Assembly: GCA_965230245.1 (NCBI GenBank)
Contig: OZ246000.1
Coordinates: 806,001 to 870,000 of the forward strand
DNA: 64,000 nt
Direction: 5' to 3'
DNA from: JAGNKE01 sp965230245
GTDB lineage: Bacteria; Pseudomonadota; Alphaproteobacteria; Micavibrionales; Micavibrionaceae
In this document: positions 43,587-52,409 of the stretch, piece after piece
How positions within the stretch are numbered: the stretch's first letter is position 1
Layout: each line of letters begins with the position of its first letter
Made by a program: the position numbers and the translations under genes
The notes under the pieces: generated by a model
Told to the model about the DNA's origin: nothing
Seen by the model: only the letters and a program-made list of their open reading frames with translations
Database searches by the model: none

Positions 43587-44410
43587 GATGGAAGAGCTGC
43601 CCGCCAGCACTCGATCTGTCTACCCGTCAGACTCTCCAATTCTTCAATCTCCCTCACAAGCCGCTCAGAAAGCCACTCGTGGTCATCGCGAGAGATATGC
43701 TGCCGCCTGATATCATAGACTTTACGACCTTTTACAGCGCTGCCAAGCCCGATCTTTGATAGAAAATATGTGAGTTTTTTCATATTCGGAAAATGCGGTG
43801 CATTGGTGATATTATAACTTTCTTCATGCTCAACCTTTGCAGCAACATAATCGAGATCAAGCGCTGAACAAAGCTCTCGAACAAAACGATCCTTATTGGT
43901 TTCCAGCTCTTCTTGATAGAATAAATGAATATGCTCCGGTGCAAAAAACTCCCACCATTTCTCCAAATGTTTCGCATAACGGCTACTGTTCAGGATTTGC
44001 GGAGCCTGCTCGACGGCATCCCGTAAACTACCCATTACAATCCCGTAACGCAAAAAATGCAGATACAGAGAATACGATCTTTCAACCGGATGCCGTAAAG
44101 GACAAACCAGTTTCACCCTGTTTCCGAACATACTAAAAACCCGCTTCGGCGACTCGCGATGGTCAAAAACAGTTGTGGTCAATTCCATGCAAATTTTATG
44201 CTGCGGTTGAATATTGAAATGACTGAAATAAAACTCTGCCCCGCGTTCATAATGACGGTCGAAGAAAAAAATTTCCTTCACATGTTCTGGCAGACAAATA
44301 TCCCCGCGCCCCTTCAAATAACGCTCTAGCCAGCTAACCCCGGCCCTTTGCGGACCGATCGAAAGAGCAAAGCTCTGATCAAAAATATTTTTGGGTAACG
44401 AATACCGCAT
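43583..44410 (-). CDS. PAPS-dependent sulfotransferase family protein
   Basis: Cytoplasmic enzyme expected to move sulfate from PAPS to an unknown acceptor (lipid, glycan or small molecule). Seen: 275 residues, 5'-phosphosulfate-binding loop in form GPQRAGVSWLERYL, where the family motif usually has Lys at the position of Arg, and the 3'-phosphate-binding motif CPLRHPVERSYSLYLH (R-x-P-x2-R-x2-S-x-Y) intact. No signal peptide. Conserved Glu/His positions in the middle are not diagnostic. Coupled by ATGA overlap to an rRNA methyltransferase gene, a functionally unrelated partner. The Lys-to-Arg change could reduce or keep activity; it is the main uncertainty. Confidence 0.75.
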   Translation of the reverse strand: MRYSLPKNIFDQSFALSIGPQRAGVSWLERYLKGRGDICLPEHVKEIFFFDRHYERGAEFYFSHFNIQPQHKICMELTTTVFDHRESPKRVFSMFGNRVKLVCPLRHPVERSYSLYLHFLRYGIVMGSLRDAVEQAPQILNSSRYAKHLEKWWEFFAPEHIHLFYQEELETNKDRFVRELCSALDLDYVAAKVEHEESYNITNAPHFPNMKKLTYFLSKIGLGSAVKGRKVYDIRRQHISRDDHEWLSERLVREIEELESLTGRQIECWRAALPS

Positions 44411-44506
44411 CTAAATCTCTAAAATTAAATACAACAAATAATTTTCCTGTTTTTTAGTCAGGAAATAAAGATAAAAATAAGTAAATTGTTTTGTTTATAC
44501 AGAGGG

Positions 44507-45379
44507 TTATTCACTCTCGATTGGCAAAGAATCTTCTACAGGTGCGGTCTCTTCCAAAATCTCTTCTTCACCATCATCTGAAAAAAAACTATTGAACAGC
44601 TTCTTGGCTTCACCCATATCCTTATTGATTTTCTTGTTCACATTTTTCTTAAACACATCCATCGTACTGACCCCGATGGCATTCTTGGAATCAAGACTCA
44701 TGCCTTTGAAAAATTCTGCCTGTACGCCGGCCAAATTAAGCTTTTTAATCGCTTCTATTGCGACAATATAAAATGCCTTCCGAACCGGGATACCCCCTTC
44801 CTTGACGCCGATGTTGCGTACCTCTATGTCCTTTGCGGTAACCCCCGCATAAGGCGTTTTAACCAAGGTCACAGTAGGAATCAGCACAGGATCCTGTAAA
44901 TACAGAACGCGGATAATAACCGATAAATCTTCCTTATGCTGCGGATCATCAGGAACATTGGCCTCCTTACTATTCAGAGCCGCTTGAAGTTTAATATCAT
45001 TCAGATTGGTCGTGCCCGGCTTCACCTCCAGATAAACCTTCATACCCTTGACTTCAATCGTATTGAACATGATACGCTTGCGCTCGAAACGATCAACGGC
45101 CACGAGAACCTCTTCCGCAGTCGCGGCATATTCCCCGTCATAACCGGCCGGGTTGGCAATCTTGATATCTTTCAGAACAACGCTTTTCTCTTCAACGGAA
45201 AGCTGCATCTCCCCGATCGTAACGGGTACACCAAGGGTATGGCTCGCTGAACGCTCAATAAAATCCTTACCGATGCTGTCGACATTCATATAGACGCCGA
45301 TCCCTGCAACGACAAAAAGAATTACAATCGCGGCAAGAATATAACGCCCGAAACCTGCGGCTTTACTAACAGCTGACAT
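44507..45379 (-). CDS. AsmA-like membrane-anchored protein
   Basis: Seen: 290 residues with one N-terminal transmembrane helix (YILAAIVILFVVAGIGVYM) and a periplasmic domain that starts like AsmA/TamB repeat groups (DFIERSASHTLGVPVTIGEMQLSVEEKSVVLKDIKIANPAGYD) and continues with beta-strand-like AEEVLVAVDRFERKRIMFNTIEVKGMKVYL. The AsmA-like family supports envelope lipid homeostasis; only the N-terminal part is present, since true AsmA is much longer. C-terminus is acidic and disordered. AAGGA 9-10 nt before ATG. It lies downstream of the dctM gene with a 45-bp gap; whether it is in the TRAP operon is unclear. Confidence 0.7.
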   Translation of the reverse strand: MSAVSKAAGFGRYILAAIVILFVVAGIGVYMNVDSIGKDFIERSASHTLGVPVTIGEMQLSVEEKSVVLKDIKIANPAGYDGEYAATAEEVLVAVDRFERKRIMFNTIEVKGMKVYLEVKPGTTNLNDIKLQAALNSKEANVPDDPQHKEDLSVIIRVLYLQDPVLIPTVTLVKTPYAGVTAKDIEVRNIGVKEGGIPVRKAFYIVAIEAIKKLNLAGVQAEFFKGMSLDSKNAIGVSTMDVFKKNVNKKINKDMGEAKKLFNSFFSDDGEEEILEETAPVEDSLPIESE

Positions 45380-45424
45380 ATCCGAAATCCTTCTGTGTTT
45401 TCTGTAACTTACCCTAAAACATAG

Positions 45425-46738
45425 CTAGGGCACAATATGTGCCAGCGCGGTAACGAGCGACGGAAACAAGATTAGCAGGATCATGACCCCGAAATGAAGC
45501 AGAATAAAGGGAATCACACCACGATACATATCCGAAAGCTTGATCTCCGGCGGCGCTATGCCTTTAAGATAAAAAACTGCAGGCGCCAAAGGCGGTGTCA
45601 AATAGCTTGTCTGGATCACAATCAAAAACAAAACGCAGAACCACACCGGATCAAACCCCAACGTCCCGATAATCGGCACGGCAATCGGGATCACAATCAA
45701 AATAATTGAAATCCAGTCCAGGAAAAAACCGCCCAAAAACGCGACCAGCAAAATAAAAAACAGCACCGCCCAACGGTTCAGCCCGTTAGAAAGCAACAAA
45801 TCCTGCGCCACTGCCAAACCGCCGTTACTGGCAAAAGCAGCCGCAAACATTGACCCGCCGAGTACAATGAGTAGAATCATGCAAGTGATCTTGAGAGTCT
45901 TTTTCAACGAATCCTGAAAACACGCAAAATCAAGACTCTTATGCGCCATAGCAAGTCCTACTGCTGCCAAAACACCCAAAGCTCCCGCTTCCGTCGGCGC
46001 TGCGATTCCAAATAATATCGTCCCCAAAACCGCAAAAATCAAAAGCATCGGCGGTATAAGCGCCTTGAACGTAACCGAAAGCTTTGTAGAAAGCGGGATT
46101 TCCAGATGGTCATCTTCACCCGCAGGTGCTTTGGACGGATCCAATTTGCAACTAATCACAATGTAAAGAATATAGCTGAACGCTAGCACAATTCCGGGAA
46201 TAAGCATCCCCGCGAACAATTGCCCGACCGGTACATCGGCAACAGGGCCGAGAACAATAACCGTAATAGACGGCGGAATAACAGTTCCCAATGACCCGCC
46301 CGCGCAAATCGTTCCCGATATCAGCTTATGATCATACTTATATCGAAGCATGACAGGGATCGCGAGCAACCCCACAACGGCCTCCGTCGCACCAACGACG
46401 CCTGCAGTGGCCGCAAAAACCGCACAGAGCACAACCGTGCTGATCGCAAGCCCTCCGTGCCAATTGCGAGTCCACATATTAACCGCATCAAACAATTTCT
46501 CCGCGATCCCTGCACGCTCCAGAATTGCACCCATAAAAATAAACAACGGAACAGCCGCAAGAATGAAATTCTCCGTAACGGAGTCAATCTTCTCACGGAA
46601 AAGAAAAATCGTTGCGTCTTCAATGCCCAGATATCCGAACAATAACGCAACGCCCATCATCGCAAAGGCAACATGCACCCCCAGTAATAAAACCACGACA
46701 AGCAAAGGAAACATCAGAAGAACAAGAGAGCCCATCAT
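45425..46738 (-). CDS. dctM: TRAP transporter large permease (DctM)
   Basis: Integral membrane subunit (about 12 helices) of a Na+- or H+-coupled TRAP uptake system. Seen: 437 residues, strong alternating hydrophobic segments, the DctM marker region VGATEAVVGLLAIPVML and GGSLGTVIPPSITVIVLGPVADV, and YLTPPLAPAVFYLKGIAPPEI near the C-terminus. The ATG overlaps the small-subunit stop (TGATG), so the two are coupled. ATG at 46738 is chosen; the next one at 46735 has slightly better ribosome-site spacing and cannot be excluded. Confidence 0.95.
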   Translation of the reverse strand: MMGSLVLLMFPLLVVVLLLGVHVAFAMMGVALLFGYLGIEDATIFLFREKIDSVTENFILAAVPLFIFMGAILERAGIAEKLFDAVNMWTRNWHGGLAISTVVLCAVFAATAGVVGATEAVVGLLAIPVMLRYKYDHKLISGTICAGGSLGTVIPPSITVIVLGPVADVPVGQLFAGMLIPGIVLAFSYILYIVISCKLDPSKAPAGEDDHLEIPLSTKLSVTFKALIPPMLLIFAVLGTILFGIAAPTEAGALGVLAAVGLAMAHKSLDFACFQDSLKKTLKITCMILLIVLGGSMFAAAFASNGGLAVAQDLLLSNGLNRWAVLFFILLVAFLGGFFLDWISIILIVIPIAVPIIGTLGFDPVWFCVLFLIVIQTSYLTPPLAPAVFYLKGIAPPEIKLSDMYRGVIPFILLHFGVMILLILFPSLVTALAHIVP

Positions 46739-47274
46739 CAAATCTCCGGTGCCTGATGAGGCTTTTCTTTAAGATGGGAAAAACCGAACAGAATACAAAG
46801 AAATTTCAAAAGCTCAGCGCTCGCCTGCAATGACAAAACAACAAACCCCGCAAACACGATAAAACGAAACGGCCAGATCACAGGGTTCCATGCCGAAAGA
46901 CCGGAATGTTCATTGTAATCAAAGGCTTCCTTTGCATATTCAAACAATGAATATGACATCCACCAACCGAGCGGAAGAAACAAAACAAGGTAGGAAAAGA
47001 CCATAACGGCCGCTTTCACCTTTTCAGGAAAACGGTCGTAAAAAACATCAATCCTGACATGCGCATCTTCCTTCAAAGCATACGCACAACCCAAAATAAA
47101 ATACGATCCGGTCAGATATGTCCCAAGCTCGTAAGCCCATATTGTCGGTGCGCCCAGAGCATATCGGGCAAACACCTCATACGCCGTAATCAGAACAAGC
47201 GGAACAATAAGCCACGCCGCAAAATATCCGACCCAAACGGTAATCTTTTCTACAATGGATATAAGCGTCTTCAT
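46738..47274 (-). CDS. dctQ: TRAP transporter small permease (DctQ)
   Basis: Small membrane subunit with four helices that stabilises DctM. Seen: 178 residues, hydrophobic segments at about 13-33, 45-68, 90-112 and 145-168, and the family's EVFARYALGAPTIWAYELGTYLTGSYFILG. The frame extends 13 codons upstream to a TTG, but ATG at 47274 gives the usual DctQ N-terminus KTLISIVEKITVWVGYFAAW. No clear Shine-Dalgarno is visible. It lies 99 bp downstream of the binding-protein gene and overlaps dctM by one base. Confidence 0.9.
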   Translation of the reverse strand: MKTLISIVEKITVWVGYFAAWLIVPLVLITAYEVFARYALGAPTIWAYELGTYLTGSYFILGCAYALKEDAHVRIDVFYDRFPEKVKAAVMVFSYLVLFLPLGWWMSYSLFEYAKEAFDYNEHSGLSAWNPVIWPFRFIVFAGFVVLSLQASAELLKFLCILFGFSHLKEKPHQAPEI

Positions 47275-47373
47275 CACGCGCGGGATTATGACGCGCCCAC
47301 GCACTAAATTCAATGACCTTTAGCAGACCCAATGCGAAGCACAACCTGTATAAGACACTAGGAAAGATAAAAC

Positions 47374-48414
47374 CTACGGCCTGATCGTACGCGTTGACTT
47401 ACGCTTGTCCCATATCTCGATAAACTCACGTTGGGAGGTCAGGACCTTCTTGAACCATTCATTTGTCTCGGCTTCCTTATCGGCCCACGCATTGGCAATC
47501 TTACGAATCTCTACACCGACATCCGGCTCCAGAATAATGATCTCCACACCTGCCTTTTCATATTCTTCCATGGCTTCGATGTCCTTGCGCCCCTGTAGTG
47601 TCCAGTATTCGTATGACACCAGCTTAGAAGCACGCTCGACAAGCATCTTATCCTGATCGGATAACTGATCCCACTTACGGCGGTTAATCACAACATCAAA
47701 AACCTCTTCAGGCTGATGATACCCCGGCATAATCAGATAAGGTGCAACCTGATGCAATCCCATCGGTAAATTGACGCCGGGATTCGCCCACTCGGTCGCC
47801 TCGATATTTCCGCGCTCCAACATCTGGTAAACTTCCGAACCAGACGCCGTAACAGACGCAGCGCCTAACTCTTGCGACAACTCAAGCCAAGCCCCCGCCG
47901 CCCGCATTTTCAGCCCCTGAAGGTCGGCCAGCGTTTTCACCGGCTTCTTGGAATGAAGAAAGACCTCCGGCGTTGAAACGCCCGCAACAAAGGACATCAC
48001 GCCGAATTTCTCAAGCCTGAACTCTTGGAAAAGCTCTTGCCCGCCATATTCGTAAAGCCAATGAAACATGGCCTCGGCATCGGGTCCGGCCGGCCAACCA
48101 CCAAGCAAAGCACCTGTTTTATCGCGCCCCCAATCATAGCTCGCCCATGTATGCCCGACATCCGCAACACCGTTTTTCACACTTTCGGAAACTTTCAGCG
48201 GATTGCCCAGCGTACCACCTGGAAAAACCTGAATCTTGATGCGCCCTTGCGTCAACTCTTCGACGCGGGCAGCCCATAATTTGGAGAGGTCCAGCAACTC
48301 GCCGCCCGGCCAACTCGTAGCCATCCGCCATTTATGTTGTGGCTGAGCCTCTTGAGCCATGACAGGTGATACTGAAAAAACGAAAACAAGCGTAAAAAAT
48401 AAAAAGCGAATCAT
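47374..48414 (-). CDS. dctP: TRAP transporter substrate-binding protein (DctP/TakP-like)
   Basis: Periplasmic solute receptor of the TRAP system. Seen: a signal peptide (FLFFTLVFVFSVSPVMA), then KWRMATSWPGG, ELTQGRIKIQVFPGGTLG, the ligand region HTWASYDWGRDK and EATEWANPGVNLPMGLHQVAPYLIMPGYHQP. The last block resembles TakP-type 2-oxoacid receptors, so a 2-oxo or hydroxy acid is a plausible ligand (inference). The Arg that binds the carboxylate is likely in MRAAGAW. Mature length about 325. ATG at 48414 begins the typical signal peptide. Binding protein first, then dctQ and dctM, is the usual operon order. Confidence 0.93.
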   Translation of the reverse strand: MIRFLFFTLVFVFSVSPVMAQEAQPQHKWRMATSWPGGELLDLSKLWAARVEELTQGRIKIQVFPGGTLGNPLKVSESVKNGVADVGHTWASYDWGRDKTGALLGGWPAGPDAEAMFHWLYEYGGQELFQEFRLEKFGVMSFVAGVSTPEVFLHSKKPVKTLADLQGLKMRAAGAWLELSQELGAASVTASGSEVYQMLERGNIEATEWANPGVNLPMGLHQVAPYLIMPGYHQPEEVFDVVINRRKWDQLSDQDKMLVERASKLVSYEYWTLQGRKDIEAMEEYEKAGVEIIILEPDVGVEIRKIANAWADKEAETNEWFKKVLTSQREFIEIWDKRKSTRTIRP

Positions 48415-48521
48415 GCGACTGCCCCGAATGCCTAAATAAAATTGCAAAAGAGGATAATGACGCTAGGAACTGCACAAGTCCAGACCGCCGAACAAAATTC
48501 ATGACAGACGGAAGCAAAAAA

Positions 48522-49856
48522 CTAAACGGCTTTCGCGTGATGCTGGGCTTCCGGATCCAGATACGGGTCAAAACACGCCGCCACAACACGGGCAAAAGGC
48601 CTCCCCTTCTCTGTAATCTTCAGAGAAAACGCATCACACTCGATTAAACCATCACTCTGCAGCCCGAAAAGCCGCTCAATCGGCGGCTCAACATTAAAAA
48701 AATCGGAAAAATTGATCTTAAAATCACACATAAGCCGCTCGATCAAACGTCGGCGCACCTTATCATCCTGACTCAACACACAGGCCCGCGCAATCGGAAA
48801 CGCACCCGCATCAACAGAGTTAAAATACGTCGGCGCATCTGTTGTATTCTGGACATACACTCCATCCAACGTGGAAATCGAGGACATACCGAACCCGATA
48901 ATCGCAGACGCATCATCATCGGTATAGCCCTGAAAATTCCGTCGTAAGGTTCCGTCACTGTGTTTTTGTGCCAATAAATCCCCGCGCCGTGCAAAATGAT
49001 CAATACCGATCGCTTTATATCCGTGATAAATCAATTTGCTGCGCACCAGCTCATTCATCACAAAGCGGATCTTCGCATCCGGCATATTATACTTTTCCAG
49101 CAACTTCTGGTTTTTCTTCATCCACGGCACATGCGCATACGGAAAAACAGAAATCCTTTCTGGGTTGAGGGAAACTGCCATATCAACAGTCTTAGCCACC
49201 GTCCCCAGTGTCTGCCCGGGCAAGCCGACAATAAGATCAAAATTGATATTCTCAATACCCTCTTTGCGCAGCATCTCGACCTTTTCCTTCACCAAGCCAA
49301 AGGGCTGCACACGGTTGATTTTTTCCTGAACACCTTGATCAAAATCTTGAATACCCAAACTCACCCGCCGTATCCACATTTTGGCATAGGCTTGAATTTT
49401 CTCTGCATCCAACAGGCGCGGATCGCACTCCATGTCAATTTCCGTCAAATCGGAAACAACAAAATACTCCGAAAGCGCAGTAATGATACGCTCTATATCA
49501 CGACTTTTCGCATAATTGGGCGTGCCGCCGCCAAAATGGATGCGCCCGGCAGGCAAGCCTGCCGGAACGCTTTTCCCCACACGATGTATTTCGCCGATAA
49601 GAGCATCGACATAACGCTCTATTGCATTATAAGTATTTGTAACTTTGGTATGACAACCACAATAAAAACAAAGCTGATGACAGAACGGAATATGGACGTA
49701 AAGGGACACGGCCTCGCCTTTCGGCAATGCCCCCAGATGCGCCGCATACGCATCTTGGGAAACCTCATGCGTAAACTGCACCGCGGTCGGAAAACTCGTA
49801 TACCGCGGAACAGGCCGATCATACTTCTGTATAAGGTAATCCAGCGCCTTGCTCAT
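48522..49856 (-). CDS. hemN: oxygen-independent coproporphyrinogen III oxidase (HemN)
   Basis: Radical SAM enzyme: coproporphyrinogen III to protoporphyrinogen IX in the absence of O2. Seen: N-terminus ALDYLIQKYDRPVPRYTSFPTAVQF, the 4Fe-4S motif C59-x3-C63-x2-C66 (PFCHQLCFYCGC), FGGGTPNY, and IDMECDPR, with HemN-specific C-terminal domain. The Y-x-S-F-P element and length (444) separate it from HemW. ATG at 49856 is used because upstream codons are not ordinary starts except TTG at 49904, which would place the FNR box inside the gene. GGAGG abuts the ATG with no spacer, so it cannot be an ordinary ribosome site for it. Confidence 0.95.
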   Translation of the reverse strand: MSKALDYLIQKYDRPVPRYTSFPTAVQFTHEVSQDAYAAHLGALPKGEAVSLYVHIPFCHQLCFYCGCHTKVTNTYNAIERYVDALIGEIHRVGKSVPAGLPAGRIHFGGGTPNYAKSRDIERIITALSEYFVVSDLTEIDMECDPRLLDAEKIQAYAKMWIRRVSLGIQDFDQGVQEKINRVQPFGLVKEKVEMLRKEGIENINFDLIVGLPGQTLGTVAKTVDMAVSLNPERISVFPYAHVPWMKKNQKLLEKYNMPDAKIRFVMNELVRSKLIYHGYKAIGIDHFARRGDLLAQKHSDGTLRRNFQGYTDDDASAIIGFGMSSISTLDGVYVQNTTDAPTYFNSVDAGAFPIARACVLSQDDKVRRRLIERLMCDFKINFSDFFNVEPPIERLFGLQSDGLIECDAFSLKITEKGRPFARVVAACFDPYLDPEAQHHAKAV

Positions 49857-49890
49857 CCTCCCAGAGTAAGAACAATAGCGCAAAACGACC

Positions 49891-49904
49891 TTGATTATGG
49901 TCAA
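49891..49904 (-). promoter_or_regulatory. FNR/Anr-type box upstream of hemN
   Basis: TTGAC-CATA-ATCAA on the minus strand (TTGAT-TATG-GTCAA on the plus), one mismatch from the palindromic consensus TTGAT-N4-ATCAA. Its centre is about 41.5 bp upstream of the hemN ATG, the class II activator position if transcription starts at or next to that ATG, with a TACTCT-like -10. Anaerobic induction of hemN by FNR-type regulators is well known. Confidence 0.75.
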
Positions 49905-49929
49905 TTATAGATTGCAAAAGATAATATGG

Positions 49930-50292
49930 TCACGCCCCCTCGAGCCATAACCGCGCATCACCTTCCTGATCCATAGAAAAGGTTTTAATCTGGATACTGA
50001 AAAACGGTGACAGCATCCGCGTAAACGGCCCGATCCACCCCTCATCCGTGACAACGGCACAATGCGAAAAATCCTTCAGATGCTCCATGTCGAATTTGAT
50101 CCCTTTGGTCAACGCCGCCCAGTCAAAACCACCGAAATCTCTCACAATCTCGAGTATCTTGATCTTCCCGTGCGTGCCGATGAATGATTTAATCTGCGAA
50201 GACAGTTGATCAAAATCCGCCTCCGTGACTTTGCCGTCGACAACAATTTCGATCATCTTGGCATCTGGGTGTTCAATATAAGTGCAGGTCAT
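49930..50292 (-). CDS. SpoIIAA-like STAS-fold protein
   Basis: Small soluble protein (120 residues) of the SpoIIAA-like STAS group. Seen: alternating strands and helices: MIEIVVDGKVTEADFDQL, GKIKILEIVRDFGGFDWAALTKGIKFDMEHLKDFSHCAVVTDEGWIG, and a final LWLEG. The ERVFHR-like contact of true anti-sigma antagonists is not seen, so a role in anti-sigma control is not supported. ATG at 50292 has GGGAG 7 nt upstream and removes an AT-rich, non-homologous 32-codon extension. Function unknown. Confidence 0.75.
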   Translation of the reverse strand: MTCTYIEHPDAKMIEIVVDGKVTEADFDQLSSQIKSFIGTHGKIKILEIVRDFGGFDWAALTKGIKFDMEHLKDFSHCAVVTDEGWIGPFTRMLSPFFSIQIKTFSMDQEGDARLWLEGA

Positions 50293-50458
50293 GAGAAATC
50301 TCCCGTAAGTGTTTGTACTTGACCATATAACGCCTGAATCACCTAAATTTTCAAGAAATACAAAGAGAGACAGCAAAGAAAAGATCAAATAAGTAAACAG
50401 GATATCCTAAGTGCAGAAGAATAACGAAGACCTAAAAAAGTTAACAAGTGTTTTCAAG

Positions 50459-51499
50459 TTATTTGGATCTATCTCTGGTATGCATGTATCCAAATTTAAA
50501 TGTTGAGAAAGTACTAGTATCAAAGTTAATGAAGCTGTTTAGATATTCTCTTTCATTTTTAACTCTCAACTCTTTTCCGTCTAAAATAAGCATGTATTCT
50601 TTTTCCCATAAATCTTTCAACAGTAACGGCCTAGGACTAAAGTATATTTTTAAAGGGTATTCTTTTGTCTCTAGCGTCCAGAAATTTCCGACTTTCTTCC
50701 CACGATAAGATTTACAATGCTGAGGCAATTCAATTGAACACAGTTCTGCTCTATTAATAATGCCCAAAATACTGTTACCTTCATACGAATTCGGCAATCT
50801 GTATATGCCTACAGGTTCGAGGTGAGGAAATTTTGAAATAATACGATCAATTACTTTTGGAGTAAGTTTAGTGGTACGATAATCAACTGTTTCAAAATAC
50901 TTTTCTGCATCTTTATGGTTACTTTTCGATCGATCGAAACTCAAAAGATAATCATAATAACGGTCTTTACCATCTGCTGTAAAAAAAGAAAATATGCTAG
51001 CAGGAATTATTGTACTAGAAACTTCAAGTATTTTTATTCGTGATTGTGGGGATTCATACGACTTAACATTATCATAAACCTCAATAACTTTTGGCCTATT
51101 ATAGTGATCAAGCAATAGTATTTTAAATGCCTTTTTTAACTTTTCAGGTTCGTTAATAGAAAACACTTGTTTATTTTTTCGATAATATCGAGACCAATTT
51201 GAATATTCTCGCGTGTAAAAGGGTGTAAAGCTTATTACAATAGCCTGACGGTTGTGAATTTTTTGACCAAAAATGCCATAGTCAGAGCGACGACCTTTTG
51301 TATTTCCCCTACTTGCGTCCCAGCCATATGTGATCCAAGATTGAATCCTGCGTTCGACTTTGTAAATTTTACCATCGACTTCAAGTGTTATACTTACTTC
51401 ACTTTGACTATCCCTCTTATCGGGTATTAGCAAATTACACCCTGATAAAAATAGGAAAAGCAGAAGTAATAGCGATACCTTGTATTTCTTTATCTTCAT
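50459..51499 (-). CDS. orphan lipoprotein, AT-rich, function unknown
   Basis: Not recognised. Seen: a lipoprotein signal (KYKVSLLLLLFLFLSGC) with lipobox LSGC, Cys about 21, then 325 residues rich in Lys, Tyr, Ser and Asn with several YSRYYRK- and RPKVIEV-like beta motifs. The base composition is clearly more AT-rich than its neighbours, and codons such as ATA, AGA and TTA are common. The gene lies at the 3' side of tRNA-Ser, a usual site of foreign insertions, but no integrase or repeat of the tRNA end was found. Probably a recent acquisition with unknown role. Confidence 0.7.
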   Translation of the reverse strand: MKIKKYKVSLLLLLFLFLSGCNLLIPDKRDSQSEVSITLEVDGKIYKVERRIQSWITYGWDASRGNTKGRRSDYGIFGQKIHNRQAIVISFTPFYTREYSNWSRYYRKNKQVFSINEPEKLKKAFKILLLDHYNRPKVIEVYDNVKSYESPQSRIKILEVSSTIIPASIFSFFTADGKDRYYDYLLSFDRSKSNHKDAEKYFETVDYRTTKLTPKVIDRIISKFPHLEPVGIYRLPNSYEGNSILGIINRAELCSIELPQHCKSYRGKKVGNFWTLETKEYPLKIYFSPRPLLLKDLWEKEYMLILDGKELRVKNEREYLNSFINFDTSTFSTFKFGYMHTRDRSK

Positions 51500-51655
51500 A
51501 ATTTTTTAAATGTAAAAGCCTAGACAATAAACAAACACAAAATGCATGTTGTTTTGATCCTTCTGGCAGATATCTGAATAATGCAGTTTACTAAGTTATG
51601 TCATTAGTTTCGAACAAATATCTTGTTTTATAATCAAAACTGCAAAGAAAAAGAA

Positions 51656-51743
51656 TGGCGGAGAAGACAGGATTCGAACCTGCGAGGAGTTGCCCCCAAC
51701 ACGCTTTCCAGGCGTGCGCCTTAAACCGCTCGGCCACTTCTCC
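51656..51743 (-). tRNA. tRNA-Ser, anticodon GGA
   Basis: 88 nt including an encoded CCA end. Acceptor stem GGAGAAG / CTTCTCC, D-arm with GCCGAGCGG, anticodon loop CTGGAAA in a CACGC / GCGTG stem (anticodon GGA), the long serine variable arm (TTGGGGGCAACTCC) and T-arm with GGTTCGAATCC. Class II structure is complete. Confidence 0.97.
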
Positions 51744-51890
51744 AACACCGTAAAGCCTAAATCTTTACGAAACGGTCACTACCTTTACCTTTGTGTGAGT
51801 AAAAATTCAAGTAACCTTTTAACGACTTTTATTGCGAAATACTCACTGATAGTATGAAATCGTTAACAATTAAGCGCTATTTTATCTGTT

Positions 51891-52406
51891 ATGCGTAACG
51901 TTTTGCTCATTATTGCCTTTATTCCGCTCATCGCCGCCTTGGCGCATGATGCCTACGTCTATTCGGAAAATCAGGATAAGGGCTTTGAATTCACGGATAT
52001 CGGCTGGATCTGGAACAAATATCACGCCGAAAGTCACCTGATGGTCAATAAAGAGCTGAAACACGCAAAAGAAGAAGCCGAGAAGAATAAAAAACCCGAC
52101 ATGCTCGCCGAACCGGTTGAAAACGCCGAAAATCCCGGCGTTGATGACGGAACAGCCGTGATAAAGGTTACAAAATTCAAAGACGACTCTCCCCTGCCCG
52201 ACAGCAATGAAGTCATCGCCGAAGCCGCAGGGTTTGCCGAATTCCTGCTTCAACAAAAAGCCGTCGTTGTGGGCGGAGTATTCGCCGCAATCATGGTGCT
52301 GTTATCCTTCCTGCTCGGCGGCATAAGCTTCAAGAAAAAGTCTAAAGACGATACGGACTTCCTGAGCCGCGGCAAGGGCGGAGCCTACAAATATAATCGC
52401 AAATAG
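51891..52406 (+). CDS. hypothetical membrane-anchored protein, 171 residues
   Basis: No family recognised. Seen: an N-terminal hydrophobic segment (VLLIIAFIPLIAALA), a middle section (about 35-110) that is acidic and Lys-rich with FTDIGWIWNKY, and a second hydrophobic segment at about 122-145 (AVVVGGVFAAIMVLLSFLLGG) followed by a Lys/Arg-rich end. Two-helix topology would leave the middle in the periplasm. It is on the plus strand between tRNA-Ser and a convergent hydrolase gene, with a 3-bp gap to the latter. The ATG lacks a strong ribosome site. Confidence 0.6.
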   Translation: MRNVLLIIAFIPLIAALAHDAYVYSENQDKGFEFTDIGWIWNKYHAESHLMVNKELKHAKEEAEKNKKPDMLAEPVENAENPGVDDGTAVIKVTKFKDDSPLPDSNEVIAEAAGFAEFLLQQKAVVVGGVFAAIMVLLSFLLGGISFKKKSKDDTDFLSRGKGGAYKYNRK

Positions 52407-52409
52407 AGA

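Noticed and set aside
48996..49910. A 304-codon plus-strand frame opposite hemN.
   Set aside because: Antisense shadow of hemN with no recognisable domain.
50300..51743. Integrative element with attachment site duplicated from tRNA-Ser.
   Set aside because: No second copy of the tRNA 3' end and no integrase found in the window.
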